Assembly: GCF_029784165.1 (NCBI RefSeq) | Contig: NC_073694.1 | Coordinates: 82,454,249-82,518,248 of the forward strand | Source of the DNA: Wyeomyia smithii | Taxonomy: Eukaryota; Arthropoda; Insecta; Diptera; Culicidae | Direction: 5' to 3' | Length of the DNA: 64,000 nt | In this document: positions 1 through 10,576 of the stretch, piece after piece | Position numbering within the stretch: position 1 is the stretch's first letter | Layout: every line of letters begins with the position of its first letter | Made by a program: the position numbers and the translations under genes | The notes under the pieces: generated by a model | Told to the model about the DNA's origin: nothing | Database searches by the model: none | The model's input: only the letters and a program-made list of their open reading frames with translations

Positions 1-420
1 CGATAAATGACCTCCAAACTCTTCTTACTTAGCAACCACATGCACAATTTGCACAAACTTAACAGTAAAACTTTCTGAGAATGAATTGCAAGGAACTGAT
101 GATACCTTGTGCAGGGCTCGTAACGGTTAGACAATGCAACAGTAGTGACTTCAGTGACCAAAATATCAAGAAAAAGTGACTCTAAATTTTTCGAAAAGTA
201 TCCTAATAGGTACTAACAAGTCATTCAGTAATGCGCGCATTTTATGCTAATTACTACATTTTTTTCCCTCAAAACCAGTGGTTAGACGAGTTTTTTTTCC
301 AGTTTCTTGCACTTCATCATCATCACGTTTACACTTGCTACCAAACTATTGACATATCTTCTAACATCGTCTGAGCAAGCTTCACTATCGCCATTGTCAT
401 ATTCCAGTAATCGAAAATGG
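1..420. other. AT-rich spacer, no gene seen
   Basis: No coding, RNA or repeat structure could be supported here. The short open frames have no recognisable protein features. The degraded Jockey copy that follows may extend into the right-hand part, but I could not align it before about position 421. Confidence 0.5.
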
Positions 421-997
421 TGATTACTTTCTTGCAACCAATTGACAGAAGACTCAAAGACTTGCTCAATAGTTTGAATGTGTTCATAACTCGAAATCTA
501 GTGAGTCCAATTAAAGGCGAAGTCACACTTTGATGTTATCAAATTTCTATCAATTGGAATTAATTGGAACTAGCTTAAATGAGCTTAAATCTATCATCAA
601 AATTTTCAAAAATACAAAAGCACCTGGTGACATTTTAATTAAAGTTTTTCTTGCGAAATTCGCAGAAATTGTTTCAATATGAATATTTAGCCAAATTATG
701 AAAAAATGCCAAAAATACTCCAATTTTAAAGCCGGATAAGGATCCAGCTGAGGTTTCAAGTTGTCGACCAATCAATTTATGATGATACGAGCTAATAAAT
801 CTGAAGGTTATACACGTGGAGCTGCTCTTCTATACTTAGAAAAAGCATTCGACAGGATTCAGAATAAAGGTTTGATTGCGAGTTTGTAATTTCTCATCTT
901 CTAATTTTCACAGTCAAGATTTTAAAATAATTATTCAACTGATCCAACCAGAATTCCAAATCTGATTAATTTTCCTGTCAAAATAGGTGTGTCTCGA
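421..997 (+). pseudogene. Relic of Jockey-clade reverse transcriptase (internal fragment)
   Basis: This stretch aligns base by base with positions about 48860-49630 of the intact Jockey element further right. It covers the linker before the RT domain and the first RT blocks. Shared words include agactcaaagacttgctca, gtgagtccaatt, aagcacctggtgac and aaagcattcgacag. About 145 bases of the reference (roughly 49258-49401) are missing at position 780, and many small indels and stops break the frame, so no protein can be made. Neither element end is present, so it is an internal remnant of an old insertion. It is far more diverged than the other Jockey copies here, which suggests an earlier wave of the same family. 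The family assignment is secure from the direct comparison; the exact ends are not. Confidence 0.8.
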
Positions 998-2684
998 AAA
1001 AGTCAATTGCCCCTTGAAAAGTTAGTGCCCCTAGACGTTTCAGAAATGCTTCAAGTCTTCAAAGACTTCCATAAAGCTTTCCCGTAAGTAAACGTAAAAA
1101 CGACGAACAAAGCAAATAATTATCCTGCGGCCTTATGACACAGTTCTGCGTTTACCAGGAGCACCTAAATGAATAGGAATGGTTATAAAGCTATAATTTC
1201 TAGAGTACTTATTTGAGATTTGGGACAACTTTTTTTGTCGACCAGTGCAATTTTTATTTTCAATTACATCAAATTGGTCGAGTTTCTCAACAAAAATATT
1301 TTTTTGTTCAAGATTCAAGTTAGCAAAAGCGAAGCTTAACTGTTTTAATTACTAGTGCGAATTTTGACAGGAACCAGTTCAGGTCTGATCCGTTTTAGTT
1401 TTGTGATAAAGGTGGAAAAACCTATGACAGTCGTAACTCAAATCAGTTTAAAATAAATTTGAATAGTCAGGGAAAAAAATTGAAACATCAGGGAGAATCA
1501 GGGAATATCAGGGAGTTGAATTTTGGAAATTGAGTCGCCACCCTGATTTTTTTTACGTTAAAGTCACTATTTACGCGAGGGATACATGGAACAAACATGG
1601 AAAGTCTAGAATCAACGTTAGTTCTAAACCTCTTCTAAATAATTCCAAAAGTGGGTAAATAGTGAATTTTGGAATTACCGCGTTTTTTACTCGAGTTGCC
1701 AAGAAAAGCCGTTTGATTACACGATATGGTTTTTATAGTTATAGGTAATAGTAACTTATAGTTGGTTAATTTTTGTTTCTGATTTTTATGTTATTTCGTA
1801 GATGAAAATAACACTGCTTTTTAATCTTTTTCGAAAAGTATTTAGCAGACATGATTAAAAAATTTCAACAAATGAAATGTTTCCACGCGGATTTCAGAGT
1901 TTACCCGGTATTTTCACGAGGATTTTTAAATTTTCGCGTTTTTTGGAAGATACGTTTCCGTTACGATTTTGAGATACTAAACTTTTTTATGCGGTCTTCT
2001 TGAAACAACATTTTTACAATCGACTGGAGTCAATTTTATTTTTATGGCTATTACATACCAAAAACGTATGTAGGACTTTGTACATAATTTTATTTTAATA
2101 AATTTCGCTAAATTTTCCAAAAAAGAATCAAATGTTAGTTGTTTTCTGAAAAAAAAAAAAAAAACCGGAAGTGTTTAGAAAACTCTTACGTGCCAGCGTA
2201 GAACACTTTCTTAGAAAAATAAATGTTGTTCTAGGACAATGTGAGCTCAGGTTATGTATTCGGTCGACATAAACTTCGACGCAATCTGAAGAAACTTCCA
2301 CAACAAATGTCCCAGTTTTAAACTTTGCATAGTCGTTTCTATGGGCAAAAGACGCAATTTTGTGCTATTGGTTTAGTTTTTTGAAACACGACTCATTTTC
2401 GAGAAGGCATAGAAAAATGCTATATTGGAAAGGTATTGAATAAAAAAATCATATTTTTTCATGAAAACTACAAAAGATTACCTAAACATTGCGGACTGTC
2501 CGCTCATGGAGAAATCATGAAAAATAAAGTTATATACTTTTGAAAAAAAAAAAAAACAATATTTAAAAAAAATCGCAGCTAATACTTTTTTTTAATGTCA
2601 AAATAATTATCTACAACTTTTCCAAAGGCACTATGCCAATCAAAGAAACCGTTTTGGTTGCTAAAATATTTTTAACTACCAATA
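998..2684. other. AT-rich spacer with one MITE-like terminus
   Basis: No gene was recognised. At 1474-1546 the strand reads as repeated cagggaatat/cagggag words and ends in gagtcgccaccctga. Read in reverse, this is a terminus of the type CAGGGTGGCGACTCAA followed by spaced CCCTGA words, a pattern I associate with nonautonomous DNA elements. The opposite end was not found, so no element is called. Short A-runs (2150-2164, 2543-2556) are the only other structure. Confidence 0.35.
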
Positions 2685-3021
2685 CAGCTTTCCACGAGCG
2701 GTAATGGTGGATAGTGCTTGCAGCCCATTTTGACGTTTTCTGTAGGTCTAGGAATTTTCAATCGCAGTAAGGGAGTAGAAAATATAACAACGTCGCAACG
2801 TAGCATAGCAACTTCAACAAACAATGGGCGTTTTGTTATTTCAATTTCGTCGTGCGCCTGCGCGGATCAAAATAAACAGAACTGTTTATTAAAGTTGCTA
2901 TGCTACGTCGCAAAATTTTTATGTTTTTCACATTGTTACTGCGATTGAAAATTACTCGACCTACAGAAAACGTCAAAATGGGCTGCGTGCACTGTCCGCC
3001 ATTACCGCTCGTGGAAAGCTG
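2685..3021. mobile_element. Foldback/MITE element with ~145-bp inverted arms
   Basis: The left arm starts cagctttccacgagcggta at 2685 and the right arm is its reverse complement, ending at 3021. Pairing continues inward for about 145 bp per arm through cccattttgacgttttctgt, aattttcaatcgcagtaa and gacgtagcatagcaact, with scattered mismatches and small indels. Only about 50 bp are unpaired in the centre. Both outer ends are flanked by AATA (2681-2684 and 3022-3025), a possible 4-bp target-site duplication. An open frame at 2718-2948 is only a by-product of the arms. The size and near-complete self-complementarity fit a foldback-type MITE; a transcript would form a long hairpin. The superfamily is not assignable. 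Confidence 0.8.
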
Positions 3022-4540
3022 AATAGAGCACTCTAATTAGTTTCTGATTTTTCTTTTAACTTTTTTTTTAAATGGTAAAAGAAATGGAAAAGAAAGACAC
3101 ATTAAAACCTGAGTTCTGGTGTTTGTTGTTTATCGATGAGTTAATACTGTAATGACCATTCAATGATTGTTTTTGAAGAAACAATTGCATTTTCAATTAT
3201 TTGAAAGCCGGGAGTCAATTCGACGTATTATTATTCTTTTACGCACATCAAAATATAATTTTCTTTTCAGGGTTAACAAAATCCAGTAAAAATGACGAAC
3301 ACAAAATAGAAAAATAACTAGAGTATCGGTAAGGAATTGCATCACATCGACAGAGGTCGCTTTTCGGCAGATTTTGCATTAGTATGTTGTAGAAAACCAG
3401 ACTTTCTTCGTCTGCTGCTGAAATAGTCTCATACCCTTCACATTTTCGCTAAGCTAATGCTAACTTTTAAAATGCTTAAACTAACAGAGTTGTGAAGCAA
3501 ACTGAACTCTATCATTATTAATTGTATAATAGTATGTAATACTTGAATAATCAGGGTAGCCACTCAATCGGAATAGCCGAATATCGGTTACAACCATGGA
3601 AAACGAACGAATCCTCATGGAAATCAGGAATTCGCCATGAACAATTTCCAATTGTTCGCAAATAACAAATTTTGAACTTAAAAAAAATCGTAATCAATAT
3701 TGTTTTCGACACATTTTTCATGTCCGAATTCTGTTCGAGACCATTTTCAGACTCTTGGTACGGCAGTGCCAGTTCGTTGAACTGACCCCAATGGCAAGCT
3801 CGTTTTACATCGTTTTAAAATTCATTTTTGAATCTTTCAAAAAACCGAGTGTCCGAAAACACTGCTTTAAAAATTTTTGCTTTTTGTACTTTTTGTTGTT
3901 GGTAAATCGGTGTGACACCAATGTTACAAAAAACCTATTCGAATTGCTCAATGTTGGAGTACATTGAAGTAACGCCCTGAACCTGAAAAAAATATTTGAA
4001 TTATCGCTTTTTGCATTTTCAAAATAGATATAGCCACGTATAGGTGAAAGTACTAATATACTAAATTAATCTGTATTTACTATTAGGGGTTGGTTATACA
4101 CTAGTGTTAGTTGAAACAAATCGAAATATTCTTTATTGCATTTTCTAAAAGGATATGTACTTTCAGATAAAGCATTAAAAACATGTCGATTTTTTCGACT
4201 AGAGTATATTTAAAAAAAATCATAAACGTCTGAGCAGTAGAACCGATTTGCCAGCTATTGCAAGCGCGTAATCTGCTGCTGCGCGTCACATACCACCTTC
4301 ATCTCGAAACTATTTTTTCCAAGAAAATGTGGCTGTGGTAAGTACTGGTTTTGAAGAACCATTAACCGGATCAGCCTGAATTTTAGACAGGCTTGTTTAT
4401 AACAATAATAGCATGCTCGGAAACGACGGTTTTTTTTTGAAGCAATATTTTTTTTCCTACTACAAAAACCGACATATTTTACGTGAACAACGAAAAACAA
4501 TCACCATTTTTGTAAAAAAGTAAATTATGCAAATTATGTT
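3022..4540. other. AT-rich spacer, no gene seen
   Basis: No conserved coding signal. At 3551 the sequence tcagggtagccactcaatc resembles the CAGGGTGGC-type terminus at about 1530-1546 but faces the other way and shows no partner. The open frames at 3755-3967 and 4255-4645 contain no recognisable domain and have strong local AT bias. Confidence 0.4.
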
Positions 4541-4800
4541 TTGGTACAATGACTGCGCTGCCGCTATTCGCATAACAGTCCTATGCTTTCCTTCTTTTTT
4601 TTGCGGAAATGGGTCCATTTTGGCGTGGTCTTCAAGAATAGCCATTTAAATCGAGATTGTGAGAATCAAACCTAACTTTTTTAATGGCTATTCTTGAAAA
4701 GTATCCCAAAATGGACCCATTATCGCAAACAAAAGAACACTCAAATTTTACATAGCACTATTCTGCGAATAGAAGCAGTCAGTGACTCTAGTCATTGATA
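4541..4800. mobile_element. Second foldback/MITE-like palindrome
   Basis: Positions 4600-4646 (tttgcggaaatgggtcca to gaatagccatt) pair with 4683-4729 (aatggctattcttg to cgcaaa) around a 36-base loop. Weaker pairing continues outward: attcgcata with tgcgaat, gcgcagtcattgtacc with agtcattgata. Together this spans about 260 bp. It is unrelated in sequence to the foldback at 2685. I could not identify a target-site duplication, so the outer ends are approximate. Confidence 0.65.
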
Positions 4801-5395
4801 ATTTGTTTTGAAAAAAAAATGATGGAAGTGTAAAAAAGTATGCATTTAGTCACGGGTTCGATTCTTAGTGGAATCAGACCATTCGATATAAATAAAACTG
4901 GTTAGAAGGACGCACGATGAAATTTTTCCAGGGAATTTTAATTGGAAATATTTGGCGAGAGGAACGAGGCTCGGTATAGCTGCTCTACTATAGTGAGTAA
5001 AAAAGAGTGTAAAATCATATTACACACAAGCACGAATAAATAAATTTTAAACATGCCACTTCTCAGTAGTGGTATTGCTAATAATAGAAGTGCGAGATAA
5101 AGCAGACACCCAGATATATCTTAAAACAGATCAACGATTCCGGTCGCAGTGAGGAAGTCCGTACAGAAAAAGAGTGTCAGACCCTCACATTAAATTTCTC
5201 CTTCAAAATAAACTTCAACAATTTCCAATACGACAAATATCTTATCCTATCCTAACGGGACCGCAAAATCTTCTTGTATACCCATATATTAGCCGTTGCA
5301 AAACAGAGTGGTCTAAAGACTAGAAAAATTTCGAAAAATCGAACTTTAAAGCTGATTTATACCATGTTGAAATTTCGCCCGAAACAGAATGGCTA

Positions 5396-5538
5396 TGTAA
5401 CATATATGTAACATATTAAATGTGATATGTAACTTGTCACTTGTCCTGTAACATGTTACACGTGATGTAACACGAAAAATGTAACATGTCAAATATCATG
5501 TAATATGTAACATATTGTGTTACATGTAACATGTGACA
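5396..5538. repeat. Degenerate TGTAACATG tandem/palindromic repeat
   Basis: About 140 bases consist almost wholly of variants of TGTAACATG and its complement CATGTTACA, including several local palindromes such as tgtaacatgttaca. The units are irregular rather than a strict tandem array. It lies inside the MITE-like element beginning at 5291. Confidence 0.75.
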
Positions 5539-5741
5539 CTAGCCATTTTGTACGAGTTAACGTCATTTTTATTTATGTTCATGTACATAAACCACTCTGT
5601 TCCGAAACGATACGAGGATTCCAGTAAAATATATATGAAGTCAGAGTGGTCTATGTACATTGGTATGGTAAATTCACTTATTTCGCCAAAAAATGGTAAT
5701 TTTATGTATTCACATGTTAAACAACTTCATAACCTTTATAT

Positions 5742-8700
5742 TAGGTTGGTAAATGGTTGGACACGTGTCACCTGAGACCCTATTGTGGTCATTCACCTCT
5801 GTCCAGCAACTCCTATCCCAACCTCCACGTGGTGCCGACCGGAATACGAGTAACCTTAGCGGAGATCGGGCAACCAACCCCCGGTGGAAACTTTGGTCGT
5901 ATGCTGACTGGGAAGGGGGGACGTACGCGGCTGTTTCCCCATGTTAGGGGCGGCGTACAACAGCGTTTGACCCGGAGCGGGCGGCTGAATCATGAAACGC
6001 GGTGTCTCGCCAGCTAAATCTAAGACGGCAACCCCGTCGCGAGACTAGCCATCGCCACCCTAGTAAGGTAGCATGGCAAAAACACTTTACTACGAATAAT
6101 CAAGAAGAAGAAACGGACCGGATCAATCGGCAACGACCTAGGCGACAAAAAAAGGACACTGATTGGAAACTCGGAACATGGAACTGTAGATCGCTGAACA
6201 TCCCGGGTGGCGACAGGATCCTACTGGATCAGTTGGAACCTTGTCAAATCGGCATCGTAGCGCTGCAGGAACTTTGTTGGAAAGGAGAAACTGTACGGAG
6301 GACGTGTGGCCGCAGGGCCCAGTACTACCAGAGCGGCGGCACAACAAATGAGCGGGGTACCGGCTTTATTGTGTTGGGCAAGATGCAAAGTCGTGTGATC
6401 AAGTGGCAGGCGATCAGCGACAGGATGTGTGTATTGAGAGTTAAAGGCCGGTTCTACTATTACTCCATCATCAATGTGCACTGCCCGCATGAAGGAAGAC
6501 CCGATGGCGAAAAAGAAGCCTTCTACGCGCAGCTGGAGGACGTCTACGATGGCTGCTCGCAGCGGGACATCAAGATCGTCATCGGGGATTTGAACGCTCA
6601 AATCGGAAGGGAAGACTTGTATAAACCGGTGATCGGACACGAAAGTCTGCACACCGAAACGAACAACAACGGCCAAAGATGTGTCAACTTTGCAGCTTCC
6701 CGAGGAATGGTAGTCCGAATTACACTTTTCCCCCGCAAGGACATCCACAAAGCCACTTGGAAATCACCTGACCAACAAACAACGAACCAAAATGACCATG
6801 TGCTCATTGAAGGACGATTTTTCTCGGACATCACCAACATACGCACCTACCGAGGTGCGGACATTGACTCGGACCACTACTTAGTGGCGGTTTGTATGCG
6901 CTCAAAACTGTCGACTGTCTACCAGTCACGACAGAGCCGATCCCTGCGACTCAACATCAAGCAGCTACGGAACCCGCAAGCTGCCGAAGTCTACGCACAA
7001 CAGCCTGAAGCGGCACTACCCTCGGCAGAGGAGCTCGGCGCAGCTTTTCTCGAGGATGGCTGGACCATGATCCGCATGGCCATTAGGGAATCCGCGACAA
7101 CGACACTAGGAACAGAGGCGCCGAATGGCAGAAACGACTGGTATGATGGGGGATGCCAGGCAGCGGTGTCAGAAAAAAACCGGACCTGGGTGAATCACCT
7201 GAGGGTAAGGACGAGAGAGAACCTGGTCAAATACAGACGGGCAAGGAACGACATGACCACGATCCTGAGACGTAAAAAGCGCCAGCAAGAGGATCGTGAC
7301 CATGAAGAGCTAGAAGAGCTGTTCACTGCTAATGAGACGCGAAAGTTCTACGAAAAGGTTAACCAATCCCGTAAAGGCTATGTGCCGCGAGCCGACTTTT
7401 GCAAGGATATGGAAGGTAATCTCATCACGAACGACAGCGAGGTGGTCGACAGGTGGAAGCAGCACTTCGATGAACATCTGAATGGCGATGCAACAAACGG
7501 AAGTGGAACTGGAACGGACCTGGGAGTGCCAGCAGTAGATGACCGAGTATTAGCCCCCGATCTCCACGAAATTCAGCTGGAGATTGGGAGGCTGAAGAAC
7601 AAAGCCACCGGCAAAGACGGCCTGCCGGGCGAGCTCTACAAACATGGTAAAGTAACGCTTGCTAGAGCACTACACTGGGTCATTTCCAAGATCTGAGAAG
7701 AGGAAAAACTGCCGGAAGAGTGGATGGAGGGAGTAGTCTGCCCCATCTATAAGAAGGGCGACTAGCTGGAGTGCTGCAATTATCGTGGCATTACGCTTGT
7801 CAACGCTGCATATAAAATACTCTCCCAAGTTCTATTCCAACGTCTAACACCTTTAACAAGGAGGTTCGTGGGGCAGTACCAGGCGGGTTTCATGGGAGCC
7901 CGCGCAACCACGGACCAAATTTTTTCAATCCGACAGATTTTACAAAAATTTCGTGAGTACAACGTGTCCACGCATCACATTTTTATCGACTTCAAGGCAG
8001 CTTATGATACAGTTGATCGAGAACAACTATGGCAGATCATGCACGAGAACGAGGATATCTTCCCGGATAAACTGACGCGGCTGATCAAGGCTACCATGAA
8101 CCGTGTGATGTGTTACGTGCGTGTCTCGGGGATGCTCTCGAGTCCCTTCGAGTCATGCCGAGGATTGAGACAATGTGATGGACTCTCTTGTTTGCTTTTT
8201 AACATCGCCCTCGAAGGTGTTACACGAAAAGCGGGCATCGACACGAGTGGTACGATTTTTACGAAACGGGTTCAGCTTAACGGCTTCGCTGATGACTTCG
8301 ACATAATAGCACGAAACTTTGCGACGGTGGAGGAAATCTACACCAGACTGAAAGCGGAAGCTAAGCGCATTGGACTGCTGATCAATGCGTCGAAAACTGA
8401 GTATATGAAGGGAAGAGGCTCCAAGGAGAACAATGTCAGCCTCCCACCCCGGATCACCGTAGACGGCAATGAGCTTGAGGTGGTAGACGAGTTCGTGTAC
8501 TTGGGATCGCTGGTAACCGCTGACAACAACACCAGCAAGGAGATCCGGAGACGCAATCAAGCGGGAAATCGTGCCTACTTTGCATTTCGTAAGACGATGA
8601 GATCCAATCGAGTGCGCCGCCGTACAAAGTTGAAACTGTACAAAACACTAGTTAGACCGGTAGTCCTCTATGGGCTAGAGACGACAACACTGCTCTCAGA

Positions 8701-9112
8701 GGACCTCAACGCCCTTGGAGTTTTCGAACGGAAGGTGCTGCGAACCATCTACGGTGGAGTACAGACTGAAGACGGAGAATGGCGTAGACGCATGAACCAT
8801 GAGCTGCACGCGCTGCTAGGAGAGATCCCCATTGCACATCTGATCAAAGTTTACAGATTGCGATGGGCCGGACACGTCGCAAGGATGCCGGACGACAACC
8901 CGGTTAAAACGACCCTTTTCAGTAACCCCTCCGGCACCAGAAATTGAGGAGCACAGCGTACACGATGGCTTGATCAGATTGAAAGTGACCTACGAGTGAT
9001 AAGACGCCTGGGAGCATGGCGCCATACAGCCCAGAACCGAGTTGAATGGAGACGACTTCTTGATACAGCACGAGCCACCCCGGCTCTAGCCTGCTAGGTA
9101 AGGTAGGTAAGG
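5742..9112 (+). mobile_element. RTE-clade non-LTR retrotransposon, nearly complete
   Basis: The insertion is bounded by a 12-bp direct repeat, TAACCTTTATAT, at 5730-5741 and 9113-9124. The body is 3.37 kb, the usual size for RTE, with one ORF encoding an apurinic-like endonuclease followed by reverse transcriptase and no RNase H. The 3' end is short (about 15 bases after the stop) and made of aggtaaggt-type repeats instead of poly(A), which is typical of RTE. A 5' UTR of about 250 bp is present. JAM1 of Aedes is the mosquito RTE I would compare it with. Three nonsense codons indicate that this copy is inactive. It inserted into the MITE-like element around it. Confidence 0.88.
6002..9097 (+). 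pseudogene. RTE endonuclease-reverse transcriptase ORF with three stops
   Basis: One reading frame runs through the element but is stopped by TGA at 7694, TAG at 7763 and TGA at 8945; the natural end is TAG at 9095. The N-terminal part is an exonuclease/endonuclease/phosphatase-type nuclease, with GTWNCRSLN, ALQELCW, IGDLNAQIG and DIDSDHYLV in order, which would nick target DNA. The RT follows, with ATGKDGLPGELY, YRGITLVNAAYKIL, IDFKAAYDTVD (catalytic Asp), GLRQCDGLSCLLFN and FADDFDII. The usual Gly of RQGD is Cys here. The first ATG (5992) opens only 18 codons in another frame, so the true start has probably been lost to a small indel. About 1030 codons in all, normal for RTE. The element would act in cis on its own RNA. 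Confidence 0.88.
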
Positions 9113-9614
9113 TAACCTTTATATAAGAACATTTTGTTTGAAAGAATCCGTTGAACAGAATTTTATTCAGAGATTTTTCGAAAATTGCTTCTCCTGAAAA
9201 ATTTGCTCGATGGCACATAGACCACTCTGTTCCGCAACGGCTCAAATGCATGTGAGTATGTTTTACATTATTCTTCATTATAGTATGAAGAATATAACTG
9301 TATTCGACACAATAGTAAGTTTATATCACGTGTATTCCATCAATTTGTAATGCTCCACTTCTATTTATTATTAGGAAGAAATAAAATCATAAATGACGTG
9401 AACCACGAAAAACATGGCGCGAACCAGGATCAAAATCACACGTTTGAAAGTTTGTGGTCTAATAAGCTTCTGTACTGGTTAGTGGAACAAAATGGACACA
9501 ACTGTGCTAGATGATTTGTGAGCTGACAGCTTTTGACATCAAATACATGAAATTTTGAGTTGTGTTAGTGTTTCCTTCAACCGATGATATAGAGGTGTAT
9601 TTACTGGTACACAA

Positions 9615-9992
9615 TGTACTTTGTTTGGAGATAAACACTCTGGCGATACACTACGGTTTCCAAAGAATCCGATAGTAACAAAGCTACGCATGGACTTTTG
9701 CTGTCTTTCAGCAGATTATTTTACTACCGAAAACACCAGACTTTGCAGTGTAAGTAAACTAGAAAATAATTGCAAGTGATGAATAAAATGTTTCTTGTCA
9801 TTTTGAATAGGTGTTCATTACGAGCGGGATCTGTACGTGGCCGCAGCCAACGGGAAGCTGAGACCTATACCTGGTGTGCTTCAAGATTTCCAATGCCAAA
9901 CTCAAGTGAAAGAAACCAGTACGAGAGCACCCGAAACAAATAAAAAAACCTTAGCGGTTGCTGTAATTGTACATAGCTTTATCATAATTTGA
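9615..9992 (+). CDS. THAP-type zinc-finger protein, two exons (partial)
   Basis: A C2CH pattern spans a predicted intron. Cys at 9615 is followed by 42 residues and then C-S-V-H, matching the THAP spacing C-X35-50-C-X2-H. The RFPKNP motif (THAP: FPKD) lies in the first exon. Exon 1 ends at 9747 (CTTTGCA), the intron is 9748-9810 (63 bp, gtgtaagt...gaatag), and exon 2 begins at 9811 and continues the frame through LRPIPG, where THAP proteins have AVPT. The frame stops with TGA at 9990 and AATAAA follows at 10048. THAP domains bind DNA and often derive from P-type transposases. The first zinc Cys and start codon are not visible: an in-frame TGA at 9585 and a TGT one frame away at 9596 suggest either a further 5' exon or a frameshift. 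The usual Trp after FPKD is absent. It may be a real small gene or a pseudogene. Confidence 0.55.
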
Positions 9993-10198
9993 CTATGTTT
10001 TCTATTGTAAATACATCAATTCTACATTATATATCATTGTTTAGAACAATAAAAAACACTCTGTTTGTCATTTTTACGATGAAAAGAGGGGTTGTGATGT
10101 ATCTTCACAGCCATTTTTATGCATTCAGAAGTCACTGACAATGTTTTTCATGGTAAAATTGTTGCGGGTGGTAGATTCAACAACAAAAGACGTTAGGA

Positions 10199-10302
10199 CT
10201 GCTACTGCTGCTGAACTACTGCTGCTGCTAGGACTACTGCTGCTGCTGGGACTACTGTTGCTGCTGGGACTATTGCTACTGCTGCTGGGACTGCTGCCGA
10301 TG
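10199..10302. repeat. CTGCTGCTGGGACTA minisatellite
   Basis: Five to six imperfect units of about 15-18 bases built from CTGCTGCTG-GGACTA. In the plus frame starting at 10215 the units read Ala-Ala-Gly-Thr-Thr; on the minus strand they read Ser/Pro-rich. A TGA at 10212 limits the plus frame on the left. Confidence 0.8.
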
Positions 10303-10576
10303 ATGAATTGTTGCCTCCAATCTGTTCTGTGGAAACTCTTCACAACATTACAGTATGGTCCAACGATCAACTAGAAGGTTCAGAACGGTTCAAAGGGATC
10401 GGTAGACTTGCTTCAGCGGGAAAGCCTAGGTAAAAATTCAATGTTTTCATTATGAGACCAGTTACTTATGTTTTTACTTTGTTCTACTTCTTAGACTGAT
10501 ACGAACGATTCAGCGATTACGACATCGATCGGGCAAGCAAACCTACACCATTGAAATGCGGCGCACATATACATAA
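10230..10576 (+). CDS. Hypothetical spliced gene, last two exons
   Basis: The frame that reads the minisatellite as Ala/Thr/Gly continues as DDELLPPICSVETLHNITVW and on to GKPR at 10429. A gt...ag intron of 65 bp (10430-10494: gtaaaaat ... acttcttag) joins it in phase to a second exon reading LIRTIQRLRH..., ending with TAA at 10574. Poly(A) signals AATAAA follow at 10641 and 10654. Splice sites, phase and 3' signals agree, which is why it is listed. No homologous family is recognised. The left boundary is unknown; AG at 10230-10231 is one possible acceptor. It might be the 3' part of the THAP gene, but that frame already ends at 9990 with its own poly(A) signal. No start codon can be assigned. 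Confidence 0.3.

Larger units (their letters stand above)
5291..9242. mobile_element. MITE-like element with CAGAGTGGTCTA inverted repeats, split by RTE
   Basis: The outer ends are inverted copies: agccgttgc-aaaacagagtgg starts at 5291, and ccactctgttccgcaacggc ends at 9241-9242. The CAGAGTGGTYTA core occurs twice more, inverted at 5588-5599 and direct at 5642-5653. The region could therefore be one element with subterminal repeats or two adjacent MITEs (5304-5599 and 5642-9229). Without the RTE insertion (5742-9124) the right-hand unit would be about 205 bp and the whole about 570 bp. No coding capacity belongs to it. The inverted copies are seen directly; the MITE label is inference. Confidence 0.6.

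Noticed and set aside
1474..1546. CAGGGTGGC-type terminus, and a facing one at 3551
   Set aside because: They point away from each other and each lacks its own partner, so no element can be delimited.
10125..10370. Ser/Pro-rich minus-strand ORF over the minisatellite
   Set aside because: It is the antisense of a CTG-rich repeat; the plus-strand frame has splice and poly(A) support, the minus strand has none.
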